A DNA stretch of 64,000 nt from Perca fluviatilis. Taxonomy: Eukaryota > Chordata > Actinopteri > Perciformes > Percidae. Both the position numbers and the translations under genes were made by a program. The stretch covers positions 11,285,778-11,349,777 of the forward strand of contig NC_053126.1 in the NCBI RefSeq assembly GCF_010015445.1, given 5' to 3'. Positions 1 to 9,945 of this stretch are shown here, piece by piece. The stretch's first letter is position 1. Each line of letters begins with the position of its first letter. Below the pieces are notes generated by a model that did not search any database, was not told the origin of the DNA, and was given only the letters and a program-made list of their open reading frames with translations.

Positions 1-99
1 GCGACATTTGCATATACAAAGCGTTGTACAGATAAGTGATAACAAAAAGGAGCTTCACACCCATTTACTGGACCTTCCACACACCTGTCTTCAGGTCCC

Positions 100-159
100 T
101 ATATAGCCCACCCACAAAAAAGCAAACGAGAACCCAGCACTCACACAAGAACACCCCCC

Positions 160-195
<36 letters not shown>

Positions 196-1251
196 AGGAC
201 AAAAGAGACAGAATAGACAAATCCCAAAAAATAAATAAATAAAAAAAATACATAAAAAATAATTATACAAGAGGGGAGGGAGGGGATTGGCTCAGGGCTC
301 AGTTAAGACTGGTCAGTTTCTATCAGTTTCTTCATTGATATCTAATGTGTTGACATGGGCTAAAAAGGGATGCCAGAGTTTGCGGAATGTCTTAAGGGAA
401 CCTCTTAAAGAATACCTGATCTTTTCAAGCCTTACACATTGCAGTACCTCAACAATCCATTTGTTATGTGTGGGAGGGGAGGAGTGAGTCGATTTAAGAA
501 GGATGAGCCTCCTAGGGAGAAGTGTGGTAAATGCAATCACCTGCTTTGCGGTTTTGGACGTGATGAGTGAGGGAGAGATTCCGAAGAGGGCGGAGAGGGG
601 GTTGAGGTGTACAGGTTTGTCTAGGACTGTGCTAATTGTACCAAATACTGTAGACCAGAAAGCTGATAAATTGGGACAGAGCAGAAACATGTGCATGTAG
701 TCGGCAGGCGATTGATTACACCTGTTGCAATTATCAGTTCTATCAGGGTATATTCTAGCTAATCTTGCGTTTGTAAGGTGAGCTCTGTGTAGAATCTTGC
801 ATTGTATAAGGCTGTGTCTTGAGCACGGTCTAATATCTGTTCCCATTGCTCATCTGCTAAAGTGACACCAAGATCCTGGCTCCAAGTAGTCCTAAATTTA
901 AACTTAAAAAAGTTTAAATTTATGTTTGAAATTAGATTATAAACTGTAGATACGAGGCCCCGTTGACTTGAGTTTTGCGATAGGAGTTTATCAATCATAG
1001 AACCTAGGAAAGTTAGGCAATTGAGAACGTAAATAGTGTCGAATTTGAAAGTAGCGGAAAAGGTGGCTATCTGGAAGGTCAAACTTTGCTGATAAATCTG
1101 AAAAAGAATAGAAAACGCCATCAGCATAGAGGTCGTTGATAGTTAGCAGACCCTTGTTTGACCAGATCTGGAAAGCTGGGTCCGGAGCAAGAAGGAAGAA
1201 AGGAATGGTTATGAAGGACTGGAGCCAGACCCTGACGTATGTAGTGGCCAA
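100..1251 (-). mobile_element. Decayed L1-type LINE, 3' part of ORF2
   Basis: Three overlapping minus-strand reading frames (991-1251, 759-1127, 313-846) together read as the C-terminal part of an L1/Tx1-type ORF2 protein, downstream of the reverse transcriptase. Landmarks are FQIWSNKGLLTINDLY, then WSQDLGV, then a Cys-rich segment (CNRCNQSPADYMHMFLLCP), then KIRYSLRGSLKTFRKLWHPF near the end. The frame has to shift between the pieces, so the copy is inactive. The A/T-rich stretch around 225-265 and the (CA)n just beyond it probably mark the 3' end. The 5' limit is unclear; the element may extend somewhat past 1251. Assignment to L1 rests on remembered family motifs, not on a search. Confidence 0.8.
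162..194. repeat. (CA)n microsatellite
   Basis: About 16 CA units follow a short C run, at the 3' side of the L1 fragment. Confidence 0.95.
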
Positions 1252-1706
1252 ACTGTCTCCTAAACTGATTCCAGACTTTAAGTGTGTTTCTCACTATTGG
1301 ATTCGAGGGGAATTGCTTAGAAAATGCCTTTCTTCAGGGCCCAGAATTTTGTGCTACGCCCCTGCGTATCATCATCAGCAACGGCAAGTCAGGCATCTAG
1401 AGGTGAATTCTAAAACTCCACTGGATTTTTAGGGAAAAGAAGTGCTTGCTTTGTGCTGCAGAATTATTCAGTTTGCACTTGCAGTTGCTGATGAATATAC
1501 AAATTTCCACCACAAAGCAATCCCTCAGAACAACAAAACTTTTATTCATGTCAAATTTATTCAAGGAAATAACTATGTGGTTGTAATTACATTGATATAC
1601 TCTTATCAACCGATGATTGATAAAGTTATACATAATACATGCTTCTACATACAGATTAAATATAAATATTAGCTATGTTACATTTTACTTTAAAAGGCTG
1701 ACTTTG

Positions 1707-1910
1707 GTGGCCGGTTAGCACAGTTGGTAGAACGGGCGCACATATGCAGAGGTTTATTCCTCGACGCAGAAGGTCGAAGGTTATAATCCGACCTGGGACG
1801 GTTTTCCTGCATGTCTTCCCCCCTCTCTGTCCCCTTTCATATCTCAGCTTTCCTATCAAATAAAGGCAGAAATGCCCCAAAAAATCAACAACAAAAAAAA
1901 CAAACAAAAA
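1707..1910 (+). mobile_element. tRNA-derived SINE, copy 1
   Basis: The head resembles a tRNA gene with an A box (GGTTAGCACAGTTGG) and a weakened B box (AGGTTATAATCCGACC). A pyrimidine-rich body and an A-rich tail follow. A 15-bp direct repeat, AAAAGGCTGACTTTG, flanks it at 1692-1706 and 1911-1925; this is the target-site duplication expected from LINE-driven retroposition. The 3' part (ATAAAGGCAGAAATGCCCC) matches that of the copy at 41994-42161, so both belong to one family. It is not a functional tRNA gene because the anticodon arm is not intact. Confidence 0.85.
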
Positions 1911-1925
1911 AAAAGGCTGACTTTG

Positions 1926-4424
1926 TATTTATGATTTATGACTTTATGTAAGGCCATAACCACATCCTATTGTTACAACAGCGGAGGCTTTTGGTGTTAC
2001 ACTGACTGTGCATGAGAGATAGCAAGAGCTCTCACATCTTTGAACATTATATGACTTGTATGGAAAACACTAATCAGATAGAGTTAGAGAGTTTTCAACA
2101 ATACACTTTTGATCTACATTAAGGTATAAAGTATAAAGTCTATCTTATCTTATCTTAAATCTTTTTCACACCTACCTACACCTCTAAAAGCACCTGCTGT
2201 AGTGCAGTTTCCGGTCCTGCCTCTTTTACAGAAAATAACTTTTGACAAATTAAGCAACAGCCAAAAAAAAGTGAGTTGTGCAGCCACATTTCAAAAGCTG
2301 TTTCATTACATAATATGGTCAACAGCACCTGTAAGTGTTTGGATTATCAGACCTGATAGTGAGGCCTCTCGGAGGTTACGTTAAAACAGATTGTCGGTAC
2401 ATGTGGCTTCAATGTAAAAATATCATATCCTTTTGTAAAAAAACGCGTCACAGCCCTTATTGGCTTCGTAAAACTGTTGCAGATTATTATCTCTTACTGT
2501 GTTACAATCTATTTTTACACCTCAGATTCTGCTGTACCTTATCATTTGGTGTTTCCTGTTACAAGACACGACAGGTAGGTTCTGGAAATTACCGCGTTGC
2601 ACAATCAGGAGTTTTCTGTACTTGTAGAATTGATACAAATGGAAAATTTGTTGGGTTAAAAATTGTCTGTAAAGTAACTGTGACCTTGTAGTGCAGATGC
2701 TCGTGTCTTGCTGTAAATGTGCTTATGCGTTGTTATTATGTGTGTTGTCTTTCTCGTCAGAGGGGTCTCAATTTCAGTTTGTGTGCACTACCACTCACCT
2801 CTAAGCACAGTTTCCATTTCTTGCTGGACTTCCATTTCTTGCAAGTTGTGTCCCCTTTCATACAGGCACAAAATTACTGCATACTTGCACCACTACATCT
2901 TGAAACTTACCACACATACAGGCGTAAACACACATTTCACACTCACACGCTTCGGCTGATCTTTTTTGCTGCTCGGTGAAGGACATGAGTCGAGCTTGTA
3001 ACCACACAGATGCACCGCACAAGTAAACATTCTTCTGTCTTACATGCTGCCACAAAATGAGATGTTTTTTCCTGTGTGACATTTTAATGTCGACTCATAC
3101 AGTGTCTCTCAGTCAGACCTGAGTTTGGATACAACTTTGTCTTGTTTTATGAAGTTTAAACTGTTGCTTGATTTACAGTGTTTGCATTAGTGAAAACATG
3201 CACTCGGCTCGACTTGGCACCGGTAATAAATTATCATGTTTTTCAAAAGGTTGTTTCTTCTTGTGTGGTTAACATTTACTTTGACTTGTTAAGTACAAAA
3301 AAAAAACACATTAAAATATTTCATTTCAGAAACATTGAATTCTCTTGTGATATAATAAAACAACAGTGTGTCACACAAAAGCCACACATGACAAATGGAC
3401 TGATTTGATGTGGGACATTGAACCACAGAAAATTATGGAAGCAGTAGATGTTCCTTGTTGTGATGTTATCTATTTTACAGTAAGGCACTGTTAGGGCACG
3501 TATACAGTAAGACCCACTTACTGACTCATGTCATCACCTGTTTACTTTCAGTAAGCCACATAATTCCAGTGCTGCTCTGCTGCTCATCAATCGCCAAAGT
3601 GTGAAGCTGCAGCTTAGATATAAGTCAGAGTGGTCAGAATTAGGCAACTTCACTACTACTCATAAGTCTAGTGTTAGTACAAAACATTGTAATGCTCACG
3701 CCTAAACCGTGTGTCTGATTGACACCACATGACCATACAGAGTAAACAAAGAGTCAGCCCTTCTCAACTGGTACGCGCTGGTTTGAACTATTTCGATATT
3801 TAGATCGCTCAGACATTTCTCCCTAACTTTTCTCCTTTAGTTAAAAGCATAAAATCAGACTGCCACTGCAAGGACATAACTGTATCTACCTAATTTGGGG
3901 GTAGTCTTGTATTTCCTGTTGATTTATTGGGACATGAATACAATACAAACACGCAATATACTGTTTCTTATCATGGCTCGGTGGTGATGCCCCAAAACGA
4001 CTGCATCCTGGTATTCTGAAAATAATTTCACCAATGAAGATATTGTACCTTCAACAAGAAAAAAAGTAAATTACTTCAGACATACTAATGGTATTAAGGT
4101 ATTGTTTTATTCATGTAGACACATAATTACAGTTAATATAATCACAATACATAGTATTTATCTTATATGGCAAGTTAATCCTGCCTTTCTTTTCAACTAA
4201 TCATCACATTGTACAAAAATACTGTATACAAAATTACTGAAGAAGACATATTTACATAACAAATACTGTACATGTCAGGGCCTCATATCAGTACAATCCA
4301 GACAAGACATTTGTACTTCTCTATACTTTCAGGGTTGTGTTATGTATTTTTTGTGCCAGTTGTGCCGGTTGTTCATTGGCAGCGCAGGTGTTCCCATGTT
4401 GTACCTTTTAGCAATTCATAGACT
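1926..4424. other. Non-coding stretch, no supported gene
   Basis: Only short open frames without recognisable domains occur here. It lies 3' of the CD7-like gene. I see no transposon ends, RNA genes or conserved motifs that I can support. Confidence 0.6.
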
Positions 4425-4429
4425 TTATT
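4424..4429 (-). terminator. Poly(A) signal overlapping the CD7-like stop codon
   Basis: On the minus strand the last codons read AGA-AAA-TAA-A, so the hexamer AATAAA (4429 down to 4424) contains the stop codon TAA (4427-4425). If this signal is used, the 3' UTR would be only some 10-25 nt. Confidence 0.45.
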
Positions 4430-5063
4430 TTCTTAACTGTCTTTCAGCCAGACACACAGAGGGCCAGAATAGATTACAGAGAATATGCTGAGTTGCAACA
4501 TTGCTCCTCATGCATAACTTGCATCTTAGTGGTGCAGAGAGATGGTGGAGTTTCAGGTTGCTTGCGTGCAGGCTGACATCTTTAGCGCGTCTGATTGTTC
4601 CACGCATGTCCTCATAAACATCATTGTTGGTGACGTTCCTCGGTTTCATTTTGGTGCGCCTTTTGGTAGTTTTGGTCTGGTAACAACAGATATTGTTTTC
4701 ATCATGTTAGATGTAGGGCTATTATACAATAAGTAGTAGAATTATTATTCAGTATATTTCTTACAATTTCTCTTTATTGAGGTTTTTTGTGTTTAGATCA
4801 TTTCTTATAAAAAGTGAGATTTTAAAGTTACACATTCTCCTTTTTTCCATTTATATCATCATATATTATACTTTATATCAACTTATATATACTGTTTATA
4901 TTTGGTACACACATGTATGTACTGTTGAACTGTATTGTATAATAGCAAAAAGCATTTCATTTAATACAATTCAACAGCACCACACACTGAAGACCAAATG
5001 ATAATGTAAATATTTTTATATATTGTATTGTATTATATTGTACACACACACACATACACACCC

Positions 5064-5101
<38 letters not shown>

Positions 5102-5360
5102 AACAGAATAACAGAATTCAGATTCAACATTCTGCTAAGCAATACATTGGTCGCATGCAGCTTTGCAGCATTATATTGTGTAAAAGTGACTCTGACAATA
5201 AATTCCACAAATGATTTGACTATGTGTGTTTATCAGTTGAGTACTGATGAGAATAACGGGAACATGGAAAACGCCCCCAAGATTCCATCTGAGTCATAGC
5301 CAAGTACAATCAAATACAGAAAAACACACACACACACACACACACATACACACACACACA

Positions 5361-5439
<79 letters not shown>

Positions 5440-6434
5440 TAAAACACATGGGTACCTTAAGGATGATCCATATGAGGAAGCACACAATGATGCCCAGCAG
5501 CGCAGCACAGATCACAACAATTACCAGGACCAGATTATTGTCTGATGGTTCACATATTGAATCTGTAAATAATGGACAGTGTGATTAGGTTTTTATATAT
5601 ATATTTTTTTTTTACAGTGAAAATAAGCAGTCATGGCAATGGAGTCAAAAACAGTCTCATTTGCAATAAAGCAAATAAAGCATGAATACAATTTCTATTA
5701 GATAGGTCAATGTAAGTTTAGTATGTATCAGACACGTTATGGTAGTAAGTGAAATCCCTGGACTGATAGGTCAGTTAATGCATTAGTTAGCTACATCCTA
5801 AGCCTACTGTTACATGTTACTGTTGCTGTATGTTATATGTTTTTATTTTGTGAGTATACGTACCGTGCTGAGGACCACCTGCCACCAACAGGAGAACAGA
5901 CCCTGTGCCTTTCATTTCCAGGGTTTTACTGAACACCACGTCAAACTTCTTGTACACGCACCAGTACGGTCCTGTGTCATTAGAGGTCAAGTTTTTGATG
6001 AGAATGTCCACTTTGGGGAATACTCCATTTAGCTGAAGTCTGCCCTTGAATTTTGGGTGAATGGTGTTTTTTTCTGACTTGCCATCTTTGTACAAAACAT
6101 CATACTCCTCATTGAGACCCTTTTTCAGAGTCAGGTACTCTTGGCCTTGATTTGGTTTGGAAGGTCTGCACTGGATAGTGACTGCTTCTCCAAGATCTCT
6201 CCATATCACTTCACTGCTCACTACATAGAGAAAGACAAAAAAAAAAACAGTTATTTTGTTTCATCTCACTTTACATTTGATAAAGCTCTATGAATTACAT
6301 TACAATAATTACTACCAAACACATTTGTTTCATTCTTAGCCGTTGTACGTGTAACCAGTCTTACCTAGGCCATTCATGGCTGGGCAGGAGAGGATAGTAA
6401 GGAGGCTTAGGAGCTTTAACCAGACAGCAGACAT
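4425..6434 (-). CDS. cd7: CD7-like single Ig-V-domain membrane receptor
   Basis: Four exons in minus-strand order, 6434-6365, 6220-5864, 5562-5456 and 4676-4425, join in phases 1, 1 and 0 to give 261 aa. Exon 1 encodes a signal peptide (MSAVWLKLLSLLTILSCPA). Exon 2 (residues 24-143) is one V-type Ig domain with the Cys pair in VTIQC and SNDTGPYWC and a C-terminal GTGSVLLLV strand. Exon 3 supplies the transmembrane helix (about 154-175). Exon 4 encodes a basic juxtamembrane stretch and NNDVYEDMRGT, with Tyr at about residue 199. YEDM is a YxxM site for PI3-kinase SH2 domains, and human CD7 carries the same YEDM in its tail; this is the main reason for the name. The usual V-domain core Trp appears replaced in EYLTLKKG. 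A (GT)n run lies in intron 3. Other single-V receptors (CD300-like) remain possible. Confidence 0.75.
5043..5098. repeat. Imperfect (CA)n microsatellite
   Basis: CA units with a few interruptions (CATACACACCCC). It lies in intron 3 of the CD7-like gene. Confidence 0.9.
5324..5436. repeat. (CA)n microsatellite, (GT)n on the transcribed strand
   Basis: About 55 units with two small interruptions (CATA, CAGA). On the minus-strand transcript of the CD7-like gene it is a UG/GU run starting about 20 nt after the exon 3 donor (5455-5454). Confidence 0.95.
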
Positions 6435-7003
6435 GCTGACAGTGACTGTCACACAAAGGTGCACTTGAAGTCTGAACTCTTCAGTAGGAAATGTGTTTTC
6501 ACCCACACCACCAACCAAATTAGACTAACAGCAACGTGTGACCTACATCAAGCATTTGATGTGGGCGAGAAGATGACGCCGTAATCTGACAGACAGTTTA
6601 GATACATTGCAATGTAGGATTGGTAGATTTGTGAACTATAACTCTGAGATCGCACCACTTGTGTTTTGTGACTGTTTTAATCCCTCTCTAAAATGGAGCT
6701 ACAAAGACTAACCGATTACTGTAGTTGTCAACTATTAAATTAATTGCCAACTATTTTGATAATTGATTCATTGTTTTGTGTCATTTTTACAGCTTCTTCT
6801 ATGTGAATATTTTGTAGTTTCTTCACTCCTCTGTGACAGTAAACTGAAAATCTTTGAGACTTTGAGACATTTGAGGAAATCATCTTGGGCTTGGTGCAAC
6901 TGCAGTGTCACCAGAGGAAGAACAAACATCTAATAATAACCAGAGTGCTTGAAAACCAATAACATTACAAATACTTGCTCATCAAATGTGTCAAAATAAA
7001 ATA

Positions 7004-7408
7004 TTAAATACTAGTATGAAATATTTTTTTAAGTAATTTGTAATTTGAAAATAAAAAATACATTCTATACAAACTGATATTATCACATTTTGGGCATTTA
7101 GTATTATGGGTCTGACCTACATTGAAAAGATGAGCTCTGTTAATTTCCCACATTATAGATTTAAAGTGGCCAATCAGGATATGTTGGAGGTGGGAGGCGA
7201 CGAATTCAGGGGTGCATGCTGGGTGGGCAGCCAATTCAAATGCAACTGATGGAACTGAACAAGTAGGCCACGGTAATGCACTAGTTCTTCCAGATGACAA
7301 TGAGACTGGGCATGAAGTAGTTACCCTTTTAGAGAGCGATAAATATAAGTGCAGTGGAGTAAGAACATTTCTTAGATCTCCAACTTTACAAGCAAGTGTA
7401 AAAAACAC
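7004..7408 (-). mobile_element. Probable L1-type LINE remnant
   Basis: A minus-strand frame contains NRAHLFNVGQTHNTKCPKCD. This resembles the Cys-rich C-terminal segment of L1-type ORF2 proteins seen better in the copy at 313-846. The rest of the frame is not recognisable. The copy lies between the two CD7-like signal-peptide exons. Confidence 0.4.
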
Positions 7409-7823
7409 AAAACAGTACCATCACAGCAGTACAAAATAGTAGAAAAGCGACCCCTCCCCTTCCCCCAATACCAACAACAACCTCAAAATGTACCCCCTAA
7501 CACGGCAGTCCCAGGAAACACAAAAGAAATACAGTTGTTCACCATGATACAGGACATGTCATGTGATTCCCTTGCATTTAGCCAAAGAGTACGATAGGCT
7601 AACTGTTTAAATGTGTCTCATTTAAATAATGTATTTTAAGTATTTCAAATACACAAATACAAGCCCTTAAAGTATTTAGTTACAAATTACAGTATATTCT
7701 GAGCAAATCATATACAGAGAACATTGGAGATGTGCTAAACTAATGCCATGTTTTCACATGTAGTAGGAGGAACCACTTTACTAGCTCAGTATACAGTATC
7801 TCATCACATGTAGGCCATCTTAC

Positions 7824-7890
7824 CTGGGCCACTCAGGGCTGTGCAGGAGAGACAAAGGATGGTTATCAGCTTCAACCAGACAGCAGACAT
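7824..7890 (-). other. Second CD7-like signal-peptide exon (alternative or orphan first exon)
   Basis: This 67-nt exon encodes MSAVWLKLITILCLSCTALS and ends with a GTAAG donor in phase 1. The CD7-like exon 1 at 6434-6365 has the same phase, and the first seven residues are identical. I see no matching Ig exon between the two. It could be an alternative first exon that splices to the Ig exon at 6220, or the remains of a tandem duplicate whose other exons were lost. Confidence 0.65.
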
Positions 7891-8047
7891 GCTAACAGTG
7901 ATTATAAGAAACGTTTCATATCAAATATAAATCCTTATCAGGAAGTGTTTTAGAAAAAGTTTTCGCTTTCACCTCAGGATTCAGGAATCAAAAACAACAT
8001 GTGAAACTCATGTTTTCTCAGAGGTCGCATTATGCAACATGACCACA

Positions 8048-9189
8048 CACAAATTGCAACAAAAACTGTCTCAAATCATCTAGTCTCATAAAAGTCTCCT
8101 CTACCACATGTAAAAAGTCCTAAGAAATCCAACTGGTGGAAAGTATTGAAAAATACTGATATCGTGATGCCAATTTCCCATTGCAGCCGATGTTGACATT
8201 ACAAGTGAATCGGGAAAATATTTGAACTAACAGATATCAGCATGGTATGGCACTTCCCCATTACTTACATTAAGACAATATTTTTTGGTATTACAAGTTT
8301 TCTGAACTTTTATGTTTAATTATGCAAAATGAGGCATTGTCTAATTTAATATGTGCTAATTTGCATAAATAATGGTGTTTCAATATTTATCAACTAGGAC
8401 CCTATTTCCCCATGCATTGGTGTCTAAGTGACTAATGTGAACCAAAATCTTTTGAAATCTGTGGTCCAGTATTGAGTGAGAACGCTGTAACCAGCAGCCA
8501 CAGACCGGACTGCAATGCAATCTGTTTATCTACATGGAGTCTGGTGGGTTTGGTGATGGTGATTTCGGGGCTGTTTCATGTTAAACAAAAAGGATTGTAC
8601 TCTTTAATGAAAAGGTCTATCTCTGTAGGGATCCTTTCCATAATGTTGTCAGACACTTAGAATAACATTCTGAACCTGTCAGTGGCAAAAACAACACTTT
8701 CAGTGGACGCAAACTGACGGTGTGCATTTTACATTGCAGCCCGGTCTGTGGCTGCTGGTTACAGGGTTCTCACTCAATACTGGACCAAAGATTTAAAAAC
8801 ATTTTAAAGATTTAAAGACATTAGTCACCCATAGATACCAATGCATGGGAAAATAGGGCCCATGTTGAACAATACTGAAACACAGTTATTTGTGTTTGCA
8901 CATATTTAATTAGACAATGCCTCATTTGCATAATTAAACATAATAGTTAAGAGTATTTTTTTAAGGAAGTTGCATGGTGATATCTGTTTGTTAAAATATT
9001 TTCCCAATTCACCTGTAGTGTCTCCACTTAACATGGGCTGCTATGGGAAATTGGCATCACCGATATCAATATTTTTCAATGCTTACCACAATACCACTAC
9101 TTGGATTTTTTTTTTAGGACTTTTAATATGTTATAGAGGAGACTTTTATAAGTAATAAGCATATGTCAGATTTTCTGTTGCAATTTGTG
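8048..9189. mobile_element. Long foldback (inverted-repeat) element
   Basis: The left arm (about 8048-8523) is repeated as reverse complement in the right arm (about 8724-9189), around a spacer of about 200 bp. Matching landmarks are CACAAATTGCAA with TTGCAATTTGTG at the tips, AAAGTCTCCTCTA with TAGAGGAGACTTT, and the inner pair GTAACCAGCAGCCACAGACC with its complement near 8742-8761. No coding capacity is seen. The layout fits a non-autonomous foldback DNA transposon. I could not identify a clear target-site duplication. Confidence 0.75.
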
Positions 9190-9539
9190 GGAGATTCAGC
9201 TCTTTTTCCCCCCTAAAATGCTTGTACTAATAACATTGAAAGTGAAGTTGAACACTAGACTGTTGTTCATTAGACCTATCTAAAGCATCAGACAGAAAGG
9301 AAATACATTAGCACTGGTTGATATGTTTTGTAGAGCTTGGAGTACAGTGAAAGGGTGTCCATGCATAGTCTACACCGAAAGTAGGTCAAAAGTTTAGTGT
9401 CAACAGAGAGCGGTTGGCGTCTGTTTGATAGTGTTTGCACTGCCCTCTAGTGGCAGAAGAACAAACATGTCTGAGTGTAAAACCATTCAGATGAAATGTA
9501 GTTCTATGCCTAAAACAGCAGGTTATATAGGCTACAGGA

Positions 9540-9940
9540 TATTTGGGTAACACTTTACTTTAACCCCCATATTTAGCATGTATACTACATCCATCCTGTA
9601 ACGCCTGTAACTGATATGACATGAACTACTATGACTACCATTTGAAGTCACTGTTCCATTGTCTTTAATGTGACTATTATTGCCACTGTTCATCACATCC
9701 CCAACCGGCACCGTCAGACACCACCTACCAAGAGCCCGGGTCTGTCTGAGGTTTCTTCCTAATAGGGAGTTTTTCCTCGCCACTGTCGCACTGCTTGCTC
9801 TTGGGGGAATTATTAAAATTGTTGGGGCTTTGTAAATTATAGAGTGTGGTCTAGACCTACTCTATCTGTAAAGTGTCTCGAGATAACTCTTGTTATGATT
9901 TGATACTATAAATAAAATTGAATTGAATTGAATTGAATAA
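9540..9940 (+). mobile_element. LINE 3' end (L2/Rex1-like) with ATTGA tail
   Basis: This stretch has the familiar fish repeat text TTCTTCCTAATAGGGAG, then TTTTTCCTCGCCACTGTCGC, then AAATAAAATTGAATTGAATT. The pentamer tail and the 5' truncation are typical of CR1/L2-group retroposons. The family name is from memory. The frame at 9532-9783 belongs to this repeat and is not a gene. Confidence 0.6.
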
Positions 9941-9945
9941 TCACG

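Noticed and set aside
1707..1800. tRNA gene
   Set aside because: Only the promoter boxes are preserved. Flanking duplication and A-rich tail show a SINE. The same holds for 41994-42070.
6500..7800. Second Ig exon belonging to the first exon at 7824-7890
   Set aside because: I looked for a Cys/DxGxYxC-type frame with phase-1 borders on the minus strand and found none; this stretch instead contains an L1-like remnant.
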